In this document: positions 14,819 to 24,075 of the stretch, one piece after another
How positions within the stretch are numbered: the stretch's first letter is position 1
Layout: each line of letters starts with the position of its first letter
Source: an uncultured Bacteroides sp.
GTDB lineage: Bacteria; Bacteroidota; Bacteroidia; Bacteroidales; Bacteroidaceae
DNA: 36,371 nucleotides
Direction of reading: 5' to 3'
NCBI GenBank assembly: GCA_947038155.1
Contig: CAMQVH010000026.1
Location: 1-36,371, forward strand
Translations under genes and position numbers: made by a program
The notes under the pieces: generated by a model
Databases searched by the model: none
What the model was told of the DNA's origin: nothing
The model's input: only the letters and a program-made list of their open reading frames with translations

Positions 14819-15526
14819 TTGATTGTGAAAATAGTTGACGATGAAAATGTTATGGTTTTCGGAGTTGGAGTGTTTTATCAGATAGGCCTGTTGATATATG
14901 TGGGACTGTGGGCGTATTTTAAATATCGCCCATATAGGCTTTTGCGAAAAGAAGTCCGTCTGTCTGTGTATGAAGTAGAAAAGCTAAATGAACACAGTCG
15001 TTTGGTTAGAAATTGGGGATGGCTAATGATATATTTTCTGCCGTGTCCGTTCATGTTTCTGTTTCCTGAAGTTTGCGTGGTGACACAGGATGTTAATAGG
15101 GCAAAAAAAGAATGGGTATACCCGGAATTGCCTGATAGGAAAACCTTTTTTGTCGATCATTATTATGTTCCATTTTATTATAAGGGAAATTTCTGTGCTA
15201 TTGGTAGGGAATATTTAAGTAATGAGACAGACTCACTTTTAATTTTATACCCAACACTCTTTTTTAATGGTGCATTTGCGCAATCTGTTCCCGAAAAACA
15301 GATTACAGTCCGAGCGCATTCGTTTCAGATATGGAATGAAAATATTGACAATAGATTCCAAGTGCCCATGCAGTATTCTTGGAAGTATGTTCCAGAAAAA
15401 CATAAAAATCAAGCGGTCACAGAGTGGACTATTGATACGCAATCGGGGGCTGCTATAGGGATAGACAAGATTGAGAAGGAAATAGATAAACGAAAAGAAG
15501 TCATGAAAGAAATATTGGGACGATGA
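14819..15526 (+). CDS. Membrane protein with two helices and a periplasmic domain
   Basis: I recognise no family in this protein of up to 235 residues. Two hydrophobic helices (about 13-35 and 65-87 from TTG 14819) enclose a short cytosolic loop, and a C-terminal domain of about 145 residues follows, with YVPFYYKGNFCAIG and a charged end. If the first helix runs outward, the C-domain is extracytoplasmic. The start is uncertain: TTG 14819, GTG 14825 or ATG 14852. A 14-codon frame (ATG 14794 to stop at 14838) overlaps the TTG start and could couple translation. The stop overlaps the start of the J-like gene (ATGA). Confidence 0.6.
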   Translation: MIVKIVDDENVMVFGVGVFYQIGLLIYVGLWAYFKYRPYRLLRKEVRLSVYEVEKLNEHSRLVRNWGWLMIYFLPCPFMFLFPEVCVVTQDVNRAKKEWVYPELPDRKTFFVDHYYVPFYYKGNFCAIGREYLSNETDSLLILYPTLFFNGAFAQSVPEKQITVRAHSFQIWNENIDNRFQVPMQYSWKYVPEKHKNQAVTEWTIDTQSGAAIGIDKIEKEIDKRKEVMKEILGR

Positions 15527-16563
15527 TACAAACTTTCATTGGTGATAATCCATATAGGATATTGGGGGTTTATGTCGGTGATTCCATAGCTAAGGAAACC
15601 AGTAACAGAAATCGCATATCAGCCTATTCAAAAGTGGGGCAGATGGTGACATTCGTATTGAAAGGTGATGGTGTTCTTCCTGTGTTGAAGAGAAGTGGTG
15701 AAATGGCTGCGGATGCTGCCCAGGCACTTTCGCTACCTGTTGAGCGGCTTAAGTATGCTTTGTTTTGGTATGCTGATGAGAAATATCTGTGGGCTTTTAC
15801 TCTAAATAGTGCCATAGATGCTTTGGTTGCCGGAAATTTGGCGAGTGCATTTTGCCATTACGAATCATTGATACAGGATGATGCCTTGCGGAATGAGTTT
15901 GTCAAGACCGTTACACACGGATTGTTTGTCATTGAAAAAGAGAAACTGGCAAATATGTTGATTGATATACTATCCGAGCATGTGGAAAGCACCGAAAGTG
16001 CTTTGCAAAGTGGGTGTATAAACCAGGCTCATTATCTTGCCACTGTTTTCTTTGAACGAAAAATTTGGGGTGAACTTTATGAACTTTGCGAATCGTTTAC
16101 AGAGGGAGAATCGGACTTCTATATGTTGATTGACAATTTCAGGAATGTGACGATGCGGATTATGTATTATATCAAGGTGGCTGCAATGCTTTTCGGAACA
16201 ACGGATGAACGGTATCGGAGATGCGCCGAAACCGTTGTTTATTCCATTGGCAAACAAGGAAAGGCTATCCTGACGTGTATAGGGGAGTGGTTGAACTCGG
16301 AACGCGCGTTTGTCAGTGTGAAACTGTGTCATGGCTTGATGGAAGAGGTGTTTGAATTTGTTGATAGTACAATTGAAGACATTGCCCTGGATGATGAATC
16401 GTGCAAAAACGTTGCGGCTTTTGTCAGCGAATTTGAAGAGGCGTGCTTTGTGCAAACAGCAATCGCAAGACAGCTATTGAAGGTGATTAGGCGTAAGGAA
16501 TGTATAAAAACGGTTCTGTGGCTCGCATTTTTGATTGTAATTTTTCTCGTAATGATGATGTAA
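15523..16563 (+). CDS. Membrane-tethered J-domain-like protein lacking HPD
   Basis: The 346-residue protein opens with NPYRILGVYVGDSIAKE (9-25), the helix I and II signature of a J-like domain seen in Bacteroidetes beside Hsp70 genes, but the HPD tripeptide of true J domains is absent. A long alpha-helical, repeat-like region follows (about 80-315), and the last residues (about 325-346) form one C-terminal membrane helix, making it a tail-anchored protein with a cytosolic body. The next gene, 20 bases downstream, encodes an Hsp70. It is therefore a likely Hsp70 partner that recruits the chaperone to the membrane, though without HPD it may not stimulate ATPase activity in the usual way. Confidence 0.65.
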   Translation: MIQTFIGDNPYRILGVYVGDSIAKETSNRNRISAYSKVGQMVTFVLKGDGVLPVLKRSGEMAADAAQALSLPVERLKYALFWYADEKYLWAFTLNSAIDALVAGNLASAFCHYESLIQDDALRNEFVKTVTHGLFVIEKEKLANMLIDILSEHVESTESALQSGCINQAHYLATVFFERKIWGELYELCESFTEGESDFYMLIDNFRNVTMRIMYYIKVAAMLFGTTDERYRRCAETVVYSIGKQGKAILTCIGEWLNSERAFVSVKLCHGLMEEVFEFVDSTIEDIALDDESCKNVAAFVSEFEEACFVQTAIARQLLKVIRRKECIKTVLWLAFLIVIFLVMMM

Positions 16564-16583
16564 TGAATAAATAGGATTGGAAT

Positions 16584-19103
16584 ATGAAACATGTAACAAT
16601 AGACTATGGTATAGATTTGGGCACAACCAATTCGGCAATCTGCCGGATGGAGCATGGCGTACCTGTTGTTATCCGTTCTGATAGTGGAATGGAAACTATG
16701 CCTTCCTGTGTGTCGTTCAAAAAAAGCGGAACCATACGCATTGGGCAATCGGCCTATGCGGATTTGGGTATTGACAGGCTTCGGGCTTTGAAGAAGAAAT
16801 CAGCACAGGGCTCAAATTCGTGTATAGAGTTCAAACGATATATGGGGACTGATATGAAGTTCTCTAATGTGAATGCCGGGCATCCGTGGTCGCCCGAGGA
16901 ATTGTCGGCACAGATAGTCCGGACTTTATGTTCTTTTGTCACAGATGATGAGGTGAAAGCTGCTGTGGTTACAGTTCCTGCGAAATTTACAGTAAACCAA
17001 AAAGATGCGACATTGGAGGCTGCGCGCCTTGCTGGAATTGAGCAGGTGGAACTGCTGCAAGAACCTATTGCCGCATCCATCGCATACGGACTTAAGGCTG
17101 AGGATAAGAACGGGATATGGATGGTGTTCGATTTGGGCGGAGGTACGTTAGACGTTGCTCTTGTGCATGTGAGCGATGGAATTATGCAGGTGTTCGATAC
17201 GGAAGGAGACAATTACTTGGGAGGCAAGAATATGGATGAGGCCATTGTGTCGAAAATCATTCTGCCGCAAATCACCCGGAGGTATGCTCTTGATTTATCG
17301 GACGGCGAACAGTATCAACTGTTTGTCGAGGCACTGAAAGTGGAAGCAGAGAAAGTCAAGAACAAATTGTCGTATTGTGATAGCGAGGTTGTCTATTTGG
17401 AGGCAGGCGATTGGGGGGAAGATGGAGATGGGGAGGAAATAGAACTTGAGATAACTGTCACCCGACAAGAATTGGAAGATGCAATAAGGCCTATTCTTCA
17501 AAAGGCGGTAGACGTATGCAAAACGCTGATGCTGCGTAATAATATATCCTATGAAAAATTGTCTCATCTGATTTTGATCGGTGGCCCTACGTCTATTCCA
17601 TTACTTCGTAAGATGCTTAAAGAGCAGGTGACGGAAAATGTGGAGACAGAAATCAATCCGATGACAGCTGTTGCAACGGGAGCTGCCATATATGCTTCTA
17701 CTATACCTGTGAAAATAGATGAGAATGATATTGAAGATGATACATTGCAGTTGTTGATAGATTTTGAGGCGACTACAGTGGATACTCAGATGTTCGTGCC
17801 TATAAAAACAATGAATTTTGTAGAGGGGCTGAGTGTGAAGATGGTCAGACGTTCGGATGGTATGGAAAGTCAGAATGTTCGGATAAGTGAACAAGGTGGG
17901 TTGCTCGAGTTTGATTTAATCCCCAACCAGCCCAATACGTTCCGTGTCGTAGCATCTGTCAACGGTGTAGAGGTGAAATGCTTTCCGGCTGAACTTACGA
18001 TTGTGCAAGGAACAAAAGCGGGAACGGCTATATTGCCTTACAACATAGGCATGGAGGTCTTTAATCCCAAAAAGGACAAATGTGTGTTTACCGCATTCAC
18101 CGGTTTGGAAAAGAACCGCCCGTTGCCGGCTGTTGGTACGGTGTATGGTTTGAAGACATTGTCCGAACTTCGTCCCGGTGAAGAGAATGATATGGTGCGG
18201 ATAGCGGTTTATCAGGGAGACGATAGTGCCGAAGGAAAAACTGCTGCTTTGTTTGAATATGTTTCCGATGTGATTGTCAGTGGTGAGGATATTGTATCTT
18301 TTATTCCTCAAGGAAGCCGTATTAACATCAAGATAGAGGTGGCCCGTTCGGAAATGATGACAATCGTTGTAGATTTTCCTGAATCGGGCCAGAGGGTGGA
18401 AAAGCATCTTGACACGTCGCGCAGGCAAGAGACGAAGGACTTGGACTATTTGAAACTTCAGATTGCGCGGGCAACTTCACAATTGAACAAGTTGAAAGAA
18501 TTTGTTGAGGATATGGAAGTGTTCGAACGTATCAGAACTCAAATTGTGCAGATAGAAGAAGCACTTGATAACGGTGCCCAGCATAAACAGATAGAACAGC
18601 ATCTTAAAGAGGTGTTCCGTAGTATTGAAGATTACGAACAATCGACAGAATGGGACAGAGAACGCATTCGTCTGCAAAGGGCTTTGATGAGTTTGCAGAT
18701 TGCGGCTGTGGGTAAGAAAGATCCTGGAGTTGATAAAATGGTAAATAATTTGGTTGCACAAGTCGAAAGGGTAGTCGCTTTTAAAGATATACTGAAAGCC
18801 AAAGCATTGCTTGGTCAAATAGAAGATTATGAATATTCTTTGAGGCAGGAGGAAATATATCGGGGCTTTATTCGTATGACTGACAGGGAATTCTGTTCTT
18901 TAAAATGGAAAGAGCCTAAGATTGCCCAAAAGTTAATAGGTAAAGCTATGGGAATCTTAAAGGATGATCCCGAGGCTCCACTTTTTAAAATCAAGGAAAT
19001 AGTTGAGAGAATAAATGGATTACTCATCTTAGAGGAGACTCCTTATGGTAGTTCAACATCAGTTTGCATTAAAAAATGTCGTATCGATTTGCCATCCATG
19101 TAG
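16584..19103 (+). CDS. Hsp70-family chaperone with long C-terminal helical extension
   Basis: The 839-residue protein is longer than DnaK (about 640). The ATPase domain is complete by motif: GIDLGTTNS at 9-17 (phosphate 1), AKFTVNQKDATLEAARLAG (133-151, connect 1), FDLGGGTLD at 182-190 (phosphate 2) and LIGGPTS at 331-337 (adenosine). An acidic insertion (about 275-290, GEDGDGEEIE) sits in subdomain II. After a beta substrate-binding-like region comes a C-terminal part of about 230 residues that is mostly helical and probably coiled (from about 610). It is not the housekeeping DnaK by length and context. It sits between the J-like gene and a pseudokinase-AAA+ gene, three bases from the latter, implying a dedicated chaperone machine. 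Confidence 0.85.
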   Translation: MKHVTIDYGIDLGTTNSAICRMEHGVPVVIRSDSGMETMPSCVSFKKSGTIRIGQSAYADLGIDRLRALKKKSAQGSNSCIEFKRYMGTDMKFSNVNAGHPWSPEELSAQIVRTLCSFVTDDEVKAAVVTVPAKFTVNQKDATLEAARLAGIEQVELLQEPIAASIAYGLKAEDKNGIWMVFDLGGGTLDVALVHVSDGIMQVFDTEGDNYLGGKNMDEAIVSKIILPQITRRYALDLSDGEQYQLFVEALKVEAEKVKNKLSYCDSEVVYLEAGDWGEDGDGEEIELEITVTRQELEDAIRPILQKAVDVCKTLMLRNNISYEKLSHLILIGGPTSIPLLRKMLKEQVTENVETEINPMTAVATGAAIYASTIPVKIDENDIEDDTLQLLIDFEATTVDTQMFVPIKTMNFVEGLSVKMVRRSDGMESQNVRISEQGGLLEFDLIPNQPNTFRVVASVNGVEVKCFPAELTIVQGTKAGTAILPYNIGMEVFNPKKDKCVFTAFTGLEKNRPLPAVGTVYGLKTLSELRPGEENDMVRIAVYQGDDSAEGKTAALFEYVSDVIVSGEDIVSFIPQGSRINIKIEVARSEMMTIVVDFPESGQRVEKHLDTSRRQETKDLDYLKLQIARATSQLNKLKEFVEDMEVFERIRTQIVQIEEALDNGAQHKQIEQHLKEVFRSIEDYEQSTEWDRERIRLQRALMSLQIAAVGKKDPGVDKMVNNLVAQVERVVAFKDILKAKALLGQIEDYEYSLRQEEIYRGFIRMTDREFCSLKWKEPKIAQKLIGKAMGILKDDPEAPLFKIKEIVERINGLLILEETPYGSSTSVCIKKCRIDLPSM

Positions 19104-19106
19104 ATT

Positions 19107-20594
19107 ATGAAGTATCAGAAAGGGGATTATATTGATGAATATAAGGTACTGCTGCCATTAAAGAAGAATAATGATATGGAGATTTATCGTGTTCGAGGAG
19201 GGGATGGTTTGCTCTACGCTTTAAAGTTGGGGGTTAATGAGAATGAGAAACGGGTGGCTCCGTTGTCAGAACTTTATATCGCATCGGGAAGTGATTATGT
19301 GGTTTACAGGTATCTTAGTGGTGAAACTCTTGAAGCAAAATTGTCAAGAGAACGAAAATGTTCTGCAGATGAAGTGAAGCGATTTGCAATTGGCTTGTTG
19401 GGACAGATAGGGAATATGCATGATGGAGGATATGCACATTCGGGTATATCCGAGAGCAATATAATGATAGACCTTGGCGGTGGAGAGGCGACGGCATGGA
19501 TTGTAGGATTAAGTGCTGCCATGAGGTCTGACAAGATATCGGTTTGTATGGATATACAGTCTATAGGAATGATAATGTATCACATGGCTTTGGGTGAAAT
19601 TCCGAAGATGCCGCTTCGTATTCGCGTACATGGTGACGATGTTATTGAGGAACGTCTGCTAAATATCATATATAAAGCAATTGGTGCCGAGTTTTCATCT
19701 GCTAAGGAGATGCTGGATGCTATTGAAGGACGGTCGGAGGTAGTACCTATGAATAAACCCTTGGGAGAAGGATTCTCTGCTGTGGCGGGAATGAATGAAA
19801 TAAAGCAACGTCTGCAAGAGGATGTGATCGATATTCTTGCTGATAGAGAGAGGGCAAAGCTGTACGGTATAGATATACCTAATGGTATGCTGCTGTATGG
19901 CCCTCCAGGGTGTGGAAAGACATTCATTGCCGAAAAATTCGCTGAACAGGCTTCCTACCATTATCATTATATAAAAGCAAGCGATTTGGCAAGTACTTAT
20001 TTGCACGGTACACAAGAAAAGATAGCGTCATTGTTTGATGAAGCCCGCAAAAATGCCCCTTCAATATTGTGCTTTGACGAGTTTGATGCGTTGGTCCGGA
20101 GCAGGGATGGCATAAACAATGCCAGTCAAAGCGGGGAGGTCAACGAATTTCTGTCACAACTCAATAACTGTGGTAGCGATGGAGTCTTTGTCATAGCAAC
20201 TACGAATCGACCGGACAAGATTGATTCTGCGGTTCTTAGAACGGGACGTATTGATTATCTTGTCTATGTGCCGATGCCTGATAACAAGGCTCGTAGGGCG
20301 ATGTTTTATCTTGCATTGAGGAATAAACCGGTCGATTCGGATATAGACTATGAATATCTTGCGGAAAAGACAAAAGGGTATCTGACAAGTGATATCTCCG
20401 CAATAGTCAGTGAAGCTGCCCGTATTGCATTTAAATTGAAATCCACCATTTCGATGTCTATACTGAAGGAGGCGCTGAAAACGAGAATGCCGAGTTTATC
20501 AAAAGATACGGTTGAGGAGTACGAACGTCTGCGGCAGAAATTTGAGAATCAAAGAAAGAATGGGGAACGGAAAAGAATTGGATTTATACAATGA
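19107..20594 (+). CDS. Pseudokinase fused to AAA+ ATPase
   Basis: The 495-residue protein has two parts. Residues 1-205 follow a protein-kinase fold: a strand with ALK (K40), a helical C-lobe, and HSGISESNIMID (111-122) where HRDxKxxN is expected. HRD is HSG and the DFG site reads GLS (134-136), so the catalytic and Mg-binding aspartates are missing: a pseudokinase. Residues 215-470 are a classic AAA+ module: Walker A GPPGCGKT (265-272), Walker B ILCFDEFD (320-327), sensor 1 ATTN (364-367), arginine finger region RTGRID (378-383). The AAA+ part looks active and resembles the FtsH/Cdc48/proteasome-type group (hexameric unfoldases). It starts three bases after the Hsp70 gene and its stop overlaps the next start. 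The pseudokinase may act as a substrate or nucleotide-sensing adaptor (inference). Confidence 0.85.
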   Translation: MKYQKGDYIDEYKVLLPLKKNNDMEIYRVRGGDGLLYALKLGVNENEKRVAPLSELYIASGSDYVVYRYLSGETLEAKLSRERKCSADEVKRFAIGLLGQIGNMHDGGYAHSGISESNIMIDLGGGEATAWIVGLSAAMRSDKISVCMDIQSIGMIMYHMALGEIPKMPLRIRVHGDDVIEERLLNIIYKAIGAEFSSAKEMLDAIEGRSEVVPMNKPLGEGFSAVAGMNEIKQRLQEDVIDILADRERAKLYGIDIPNGMLLYGPPGCGKTFIAEKFAEQASYHYHYIKASDLASTYLHGTQEKIASLFDEARKNAPSILCFDEFDALVRSRDGINNASQSGEVNEFLSQLNNCGSDGVFVIATTNRPDKIDSAVLRTGRIDYLVYVPMPDNKARRAMFYLALRNKPVDSDIDYEYLAEKTKGYLTSDISAIVSEAARIAFKLKSTISMSILKEALKTRMPSLSKDTVEEYERLRQKFENQRKNGERKRIGFIQ

Positions 20595-21760
20595 TAAAAC
20601 TATTTTATATGAAACGTATTTTATTGTTTTCTTTTGTAACTGTTTGGATATCATCTGTTTTTACATTTTGCGCAACTCGCACTTATAGCTCGGAAAATGG
20701 TGTTTATGTCGGTGATACTCTCGTGAAATCTGGAAATCGTTTTGTGGGGGTATCTTTTGGTGATGGAGGCGCAGTGGCAGAGGTATCTTCGCTCGAGCAG
20801 GCCATGCTTATAACCGTCTGTAACAATGTTCCGGTGGATACTTGTGTCATTATAGACAACTACAATGATATTTGGGCGGAAGGCGAAAATATATATGTGA
20901 TGTTCGGGGTTGATACGTTGTGTTTCAATGCCTGGAAATTGCCACGTGAGGTAAACATGATGAATTGCTTTGTTGCAAATAGAGGCTGGAAGAACCATCG
21001 GTTTTCTCATACTTTCAATATTTCTGATGCTGCATGTGATTGCGATTTCTTTTTTCAGGCATATCTGCCTTCGGAGATTCCTGCTTGGACTAAGAGGACC
21101 ATGAAGGATATAATGGCTAATGATATAGCTACACTCTTTTCTGACGATAAAGATAGGACGGATGTGCTGCGGAGGATTGATGTCGGGGCAAAAACGCCCA
21201 AGCAGATAGCCGCCCATTATGCGAAAGAGCACGAACGGCTTTATAGAAAAGAATTTGATGTGGCCGATGAAGAGGGTAAAAAGTGGGGACCTAAATATGA
21301 TTATCTGTTTAAGATGAATCCGGCTTATGAGTGTGGAGGAAGGTATATCACTTATCGCTTCTATACATATAGGTATACAATGGGAGCACATGGCTATATG
21401 GAGGAGTATTACCTGACTTTTGACAAAGTTGCCGGTCGGTTGCTTGGAGTGGAAGATATTATTGAACCGAAGAATTTTGATTTTGTGATTGAAAGCCTTG
21501 AGAAGAAAATCTGCAACCACAAACGTAGAAATGGTGAGACGGATTCTAATGCTTCGGCAGATCTGGCTTCTCTTGGTTCCGACTTTTCTACGGTGCTCAA
21601 AGAATCAGTCAAAGGGAGAATTTATCCTCGTCCGGCTCTAACCGAAAACGGGCTTGTGTTCTCCTATCAGCCTTATGAGAACGGAGCATTTGCGGAGGGA
21701 ATCATTCATTTTGTCATTCCATATTCCGAAATAGCGAATATTTTAAAAATAGAAAGATGA
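20591..21760 (+). CDS. RsiV-like (DUF3298) envelope protein
   Basis: The protein has up to 389 residues. ATG 20591 overlaps the previous stop (ATGA); ATG 20609 is an alternative that begins directly at the hydrophobic signal or anchor MKRILLFSFVTVWISSVFTF. The C-terminal 170 residues match the DUF3298/RsiV pattern: ITYRFYTYRYTMGAHGYMEEYYLTFDK (seen in part: YTYRYTMGAHGYMEEYYL), then GRLLGVEDII, and near the end GLVFSYQPYENGAFAEG with FVIPYSEI. RsiV is an anti-sigma factor that binds lysozyme, and related domains occur in PdaC-type deacetylases. Here the domain should be periplasmic and may sense an envelope ligand. The lipobox is not convincing (Phe precedes the Cys). Confidence 0.65.
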   Translation: MIKLFYMKRILLFSFVTVWISSVFTFCATRTYSSENGVYVGDTLVKSGNRFVGVSFGDGGAVAEVSSLEQAMLITVCNNVPVDTCVIIDNYNDIWAEGENIYVMFGVDTLCFNAWKLPREVNMMNCFVANRGWKNHRFSHTFNISDAACDCDFFFQAYLPSEIPAWTKRTMKDIMANDIATLFSDDKDRTDVLRRIDVGAKTPKQIAAHYAKEHERLYRKEFDVADEEGKKWGPKYDYLFKMNPAYECGGRYITYRFYTYRYTMGAHGYMEEYYLTFDKVAGRLLGVEDIIEPKNFDFVIESLEKKICNHKRRNGETDSNASADLASLGSDFSTVLKESVKGRIYPRPALTENGLVFSYQPYENGAFAEGIIHFVIPYSEIANILKIER

Positions 21761-24075
21761 AATATAATATTTACAGTAAAAGCCTGTTTGTAATCGATCT
21801 TATATTGGTAAGTGTTTGGGCTTTCTTTTTAAACAGATATTGCAGTGCGGACTTTTTATTGCTGGTGCCTATCCGAATCGCTCTCTGTTTTGAGATGCGT
21901 AGGAAATCGTCTTGGACTCTTTTTTCGGCTATTGCCTTTTTTATCGCTTATTTGTCATTGGATTTTTGTGATACGCCGTTTGTGCGTATGATTTACAAAT
22001 TGGGCTGCTGTGCGGGAAGTCCCGATGTGATGGTGGCGATTTTTGAAAATCCTATTGGTCGGAAACTGAAAGTTTGGTTTGACGGTTTTACTGTGCTGTG
22101 GTTCTTGTGGCTCATCGGAATGCCATTGTTTGTAGGATGGAGGCAAAAGGCTTTCGGGCAGACAGACTGGCGAAAGAAAGGGATATGGCTATATCTGCTT
22201 CCTCTTGTGGTGTTGTGCGTTTGGAGGATGGTGGATGAAGGAAAGGTTGGAGGTTTGCTCTTAGGAGTAGTGTTGGCCTCGTGCCCGCTTGCGTATTGGG
22301 GGCTTTATTTACGCAAAGGACGTTCATTGATGCAGTTGATAAGCGATGGCAGAGAAGTCGGGTGGTATGTCGGATATGCTGCATTCATGCTGTTTGCCTT
22401 GATAATCGGTTTGAAAGATATTTCGGCATTGCGATTTGTAGGACTCATTTTGCTGCTGCCTCTGTTTTATATAATGCTGATGAAATCTTTGGCTAAGGGC
22501 GTTATTCTCACTCGCTGTTGTGTTGCTTTGTCTTTTGCCGGATGGGGCTATTGGCTCATTTGCGATAACGGGCGGTTTACGGTTTCGTTGCTTTGTATAT
22601 CGATAACTTTGATTGTGTATGTCGGTATCACGATGATCCTTAAAACGCGGGAGTGGCTTGTCTCCATAATTTTGATGACCGTCATTCCAACGGTCATCGC
22701 ACCCTTTATTCTTGGATTTAATCCTTATGTGGTCACGGATGCTGATTATACATATTCGTATTTGGCAAATATTTGTGTCAAAAATGGGGTTTATGTAGTT
22801 GAAAAGTATACTGGACGAGATCTGAAAGAACAGTCTCGCTGTTCTGAACTCAAATTGGGGCTTCGTGACCGTTATGGAATTATATTGCCTATGGAGTATG
22901 ATAGTTTGAAAATAATAGATGAAAAGGGACGGTTTCTTTCAACATACTCCAATGTGGTGGAGGAGGGAAAAAAACGGCAACAGTATGGAATATTCGACCT
23001 TAAAAAGCGATTTTTTGTTTTGGATCCGTATCAGTTTGAGGCTCCTGAAATTGAAAAAATAGATGATGCTACCTTCAAACTGATAAATGCTGATGACAGG
23101 CATTATACGACTCTATATTTGCCAGGCGAATATAAAGGTAAATATTTCCCGGACGCTCATTATGAACCGCATTTCGCGGATAGCGAGAATCCTGTGGATG
23201 AGTATCTTGCCCAAGCGCGGGATGTTTGTCTGGATGTTAAGGGAACATACTGGGAAAGGATGCGCACGGAAAACCCTCATGTCTATAAACTTATGATACA
23301 GATATACGACCTTGCTGCCGTTGAAGGTTCTCCAATGAATGACTTGAACTATGCTCGTGCTATCAAGAGAATTATCGATTCGGATTATAACGGAGATGTT
23401 GATAAAGCCTTACAAGATGTGGCGGATTTGAGTTATACCTTAACTTATGGTTCGCAATCACATATAAATATGTGGACTGATTATATCAGGCTGATATCAA
23501 GTATACATACATCATTGGCTTATGACTCTATGTTGTCTGCTTGGCCGGACAATGAATGGATTTTCAAGGAGTATGTAGCGTGGCATAATCTGTTAGAGGC
23601 CATGTTTTGCTATCTTGATTACCTGTATGGATCGCAAATACATCAATCTGTGCCCGAAGAAAAAAACGAGAAGGTAACGGAGTGGCTCGATTATCGGAGA
23701 GAATGTTTGGAGAAGGAACGCGATATCCTGACTGGAAAACTTCTATATTCAGTTGAACAGGCAAAAGCTGATTCTATTAGAAATTATACGGATTTTGAAG
23801 AATTCTTTTCTAAGTACCACCACTATTCCGAACCGTATTATTATCATGCTATGTGGTACGAGTTGAAATTTGCACTGGATGAATGGGCTTTTGCAAGAAC
23901 GAAAATAGCGGAGGGGTTAGGATGGAGAGAATCATTGTCTTATCGGGAATATTCTAAGGAGGTTGTTGACGGGATATTTTCAGCAATTGAAGAATTAGAC
24001 TGGCGGGGGTTCCAACCGGCAAAGTCTGATTCTTGGGTGGAAAAATATTTGAGTGAACTTGCGCTTTCTGAATAA
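21757..24075 (+). CDS. Large polytopic membrane protein with WG-like repeat and soluble C-domain
   Basis: The 772-residue protein has about ten hydrophobic helices in its first 330 residues. A WG-repeat-like part follows (for example LRDRYGIILPMEYDSLKII and QYGIFDL, about 365-415). The last 300 residues are charged and helical (about 480-770). I recognise no family beyond this. The start overlaps the previous stop (ATGA), so it closes the coupled run from 14819. With the preceding RsiV-like protein it may form the membrane input of the Hsp70/AAA+ module (inference). Its last codons coincide with the -33 element of the guaB promoter, so it marks the right edge of the accessory region. Confidence 0.65.
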   Translation: MKYNIYSKSLFVIDLILVSVWAFFLNRYCSADFLLLVPIRIALCFEMRRKSSWTLFSAIAFFIAYLSLDFCDTPFVRMIYKLGCCAGSPDVMVAIFENPIGRKLKVWFDGFTVLWFLWLIGMPLFVGWRQKAFGQTDWRKKGIWLYLLPLVVLCVWRMVDEGKVGGLLLGVVLASCPLAYWGLYLRKGRSLMQLISDGREVGWYVGYAAFMLFALIIGLKDISALRFVGLILLLPLFYIMLMKSLAKGVILTRCCVALSFAGWGYWLICDNGRFTVSLLCISITLIVYVGITMILKTREWLVSIILMTVIPTVIAPFILGFNPYVVTDADYTYSYLANICVKNGVYVVEKYTGRDLKEQSRCSELKLGLRDRYGIILPMEYDSLKIIDEKGRFLSTYSNVVEEGKKRQQYGIFDLKKRFFVLDPYQFEAPEIEKIDDATFKLINADDRHYTTLYLPGEYKGKYFPDAHYEPHFADSENPVDEYLAQARDVCLDVKGTYWERMRTENPHVYKLMIQIYDLAAVEGSPMNDLNYARAIKRIIDSDYNGDVDKALQDVADLSYTLTYGSQSHINMWTDYIRLISSIHTSLAYDSMLSAWPDNEWIFKEYVAWHNLLEAMFCYLDYLYGSQIHQSVPEEKNEKVTEWLDYRRECLEKERDILTGKLLYSVEQAKADSIRNYTDFEEFFSKYHHYSEPYYYHAMWYELKFALDEWAFARTKIAEGLGWRESLSYREYSKEVVDGIFSAIEELDWRGFQPAKSDSWVEKYLSELALSE

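Noticed and set aside
22674..22700. GATGACCGT/ACGGTCATC inverted repeat
   Set aside because: It is short, lies inside a coding region and has no T-run or regulatory context, so chance is likely.
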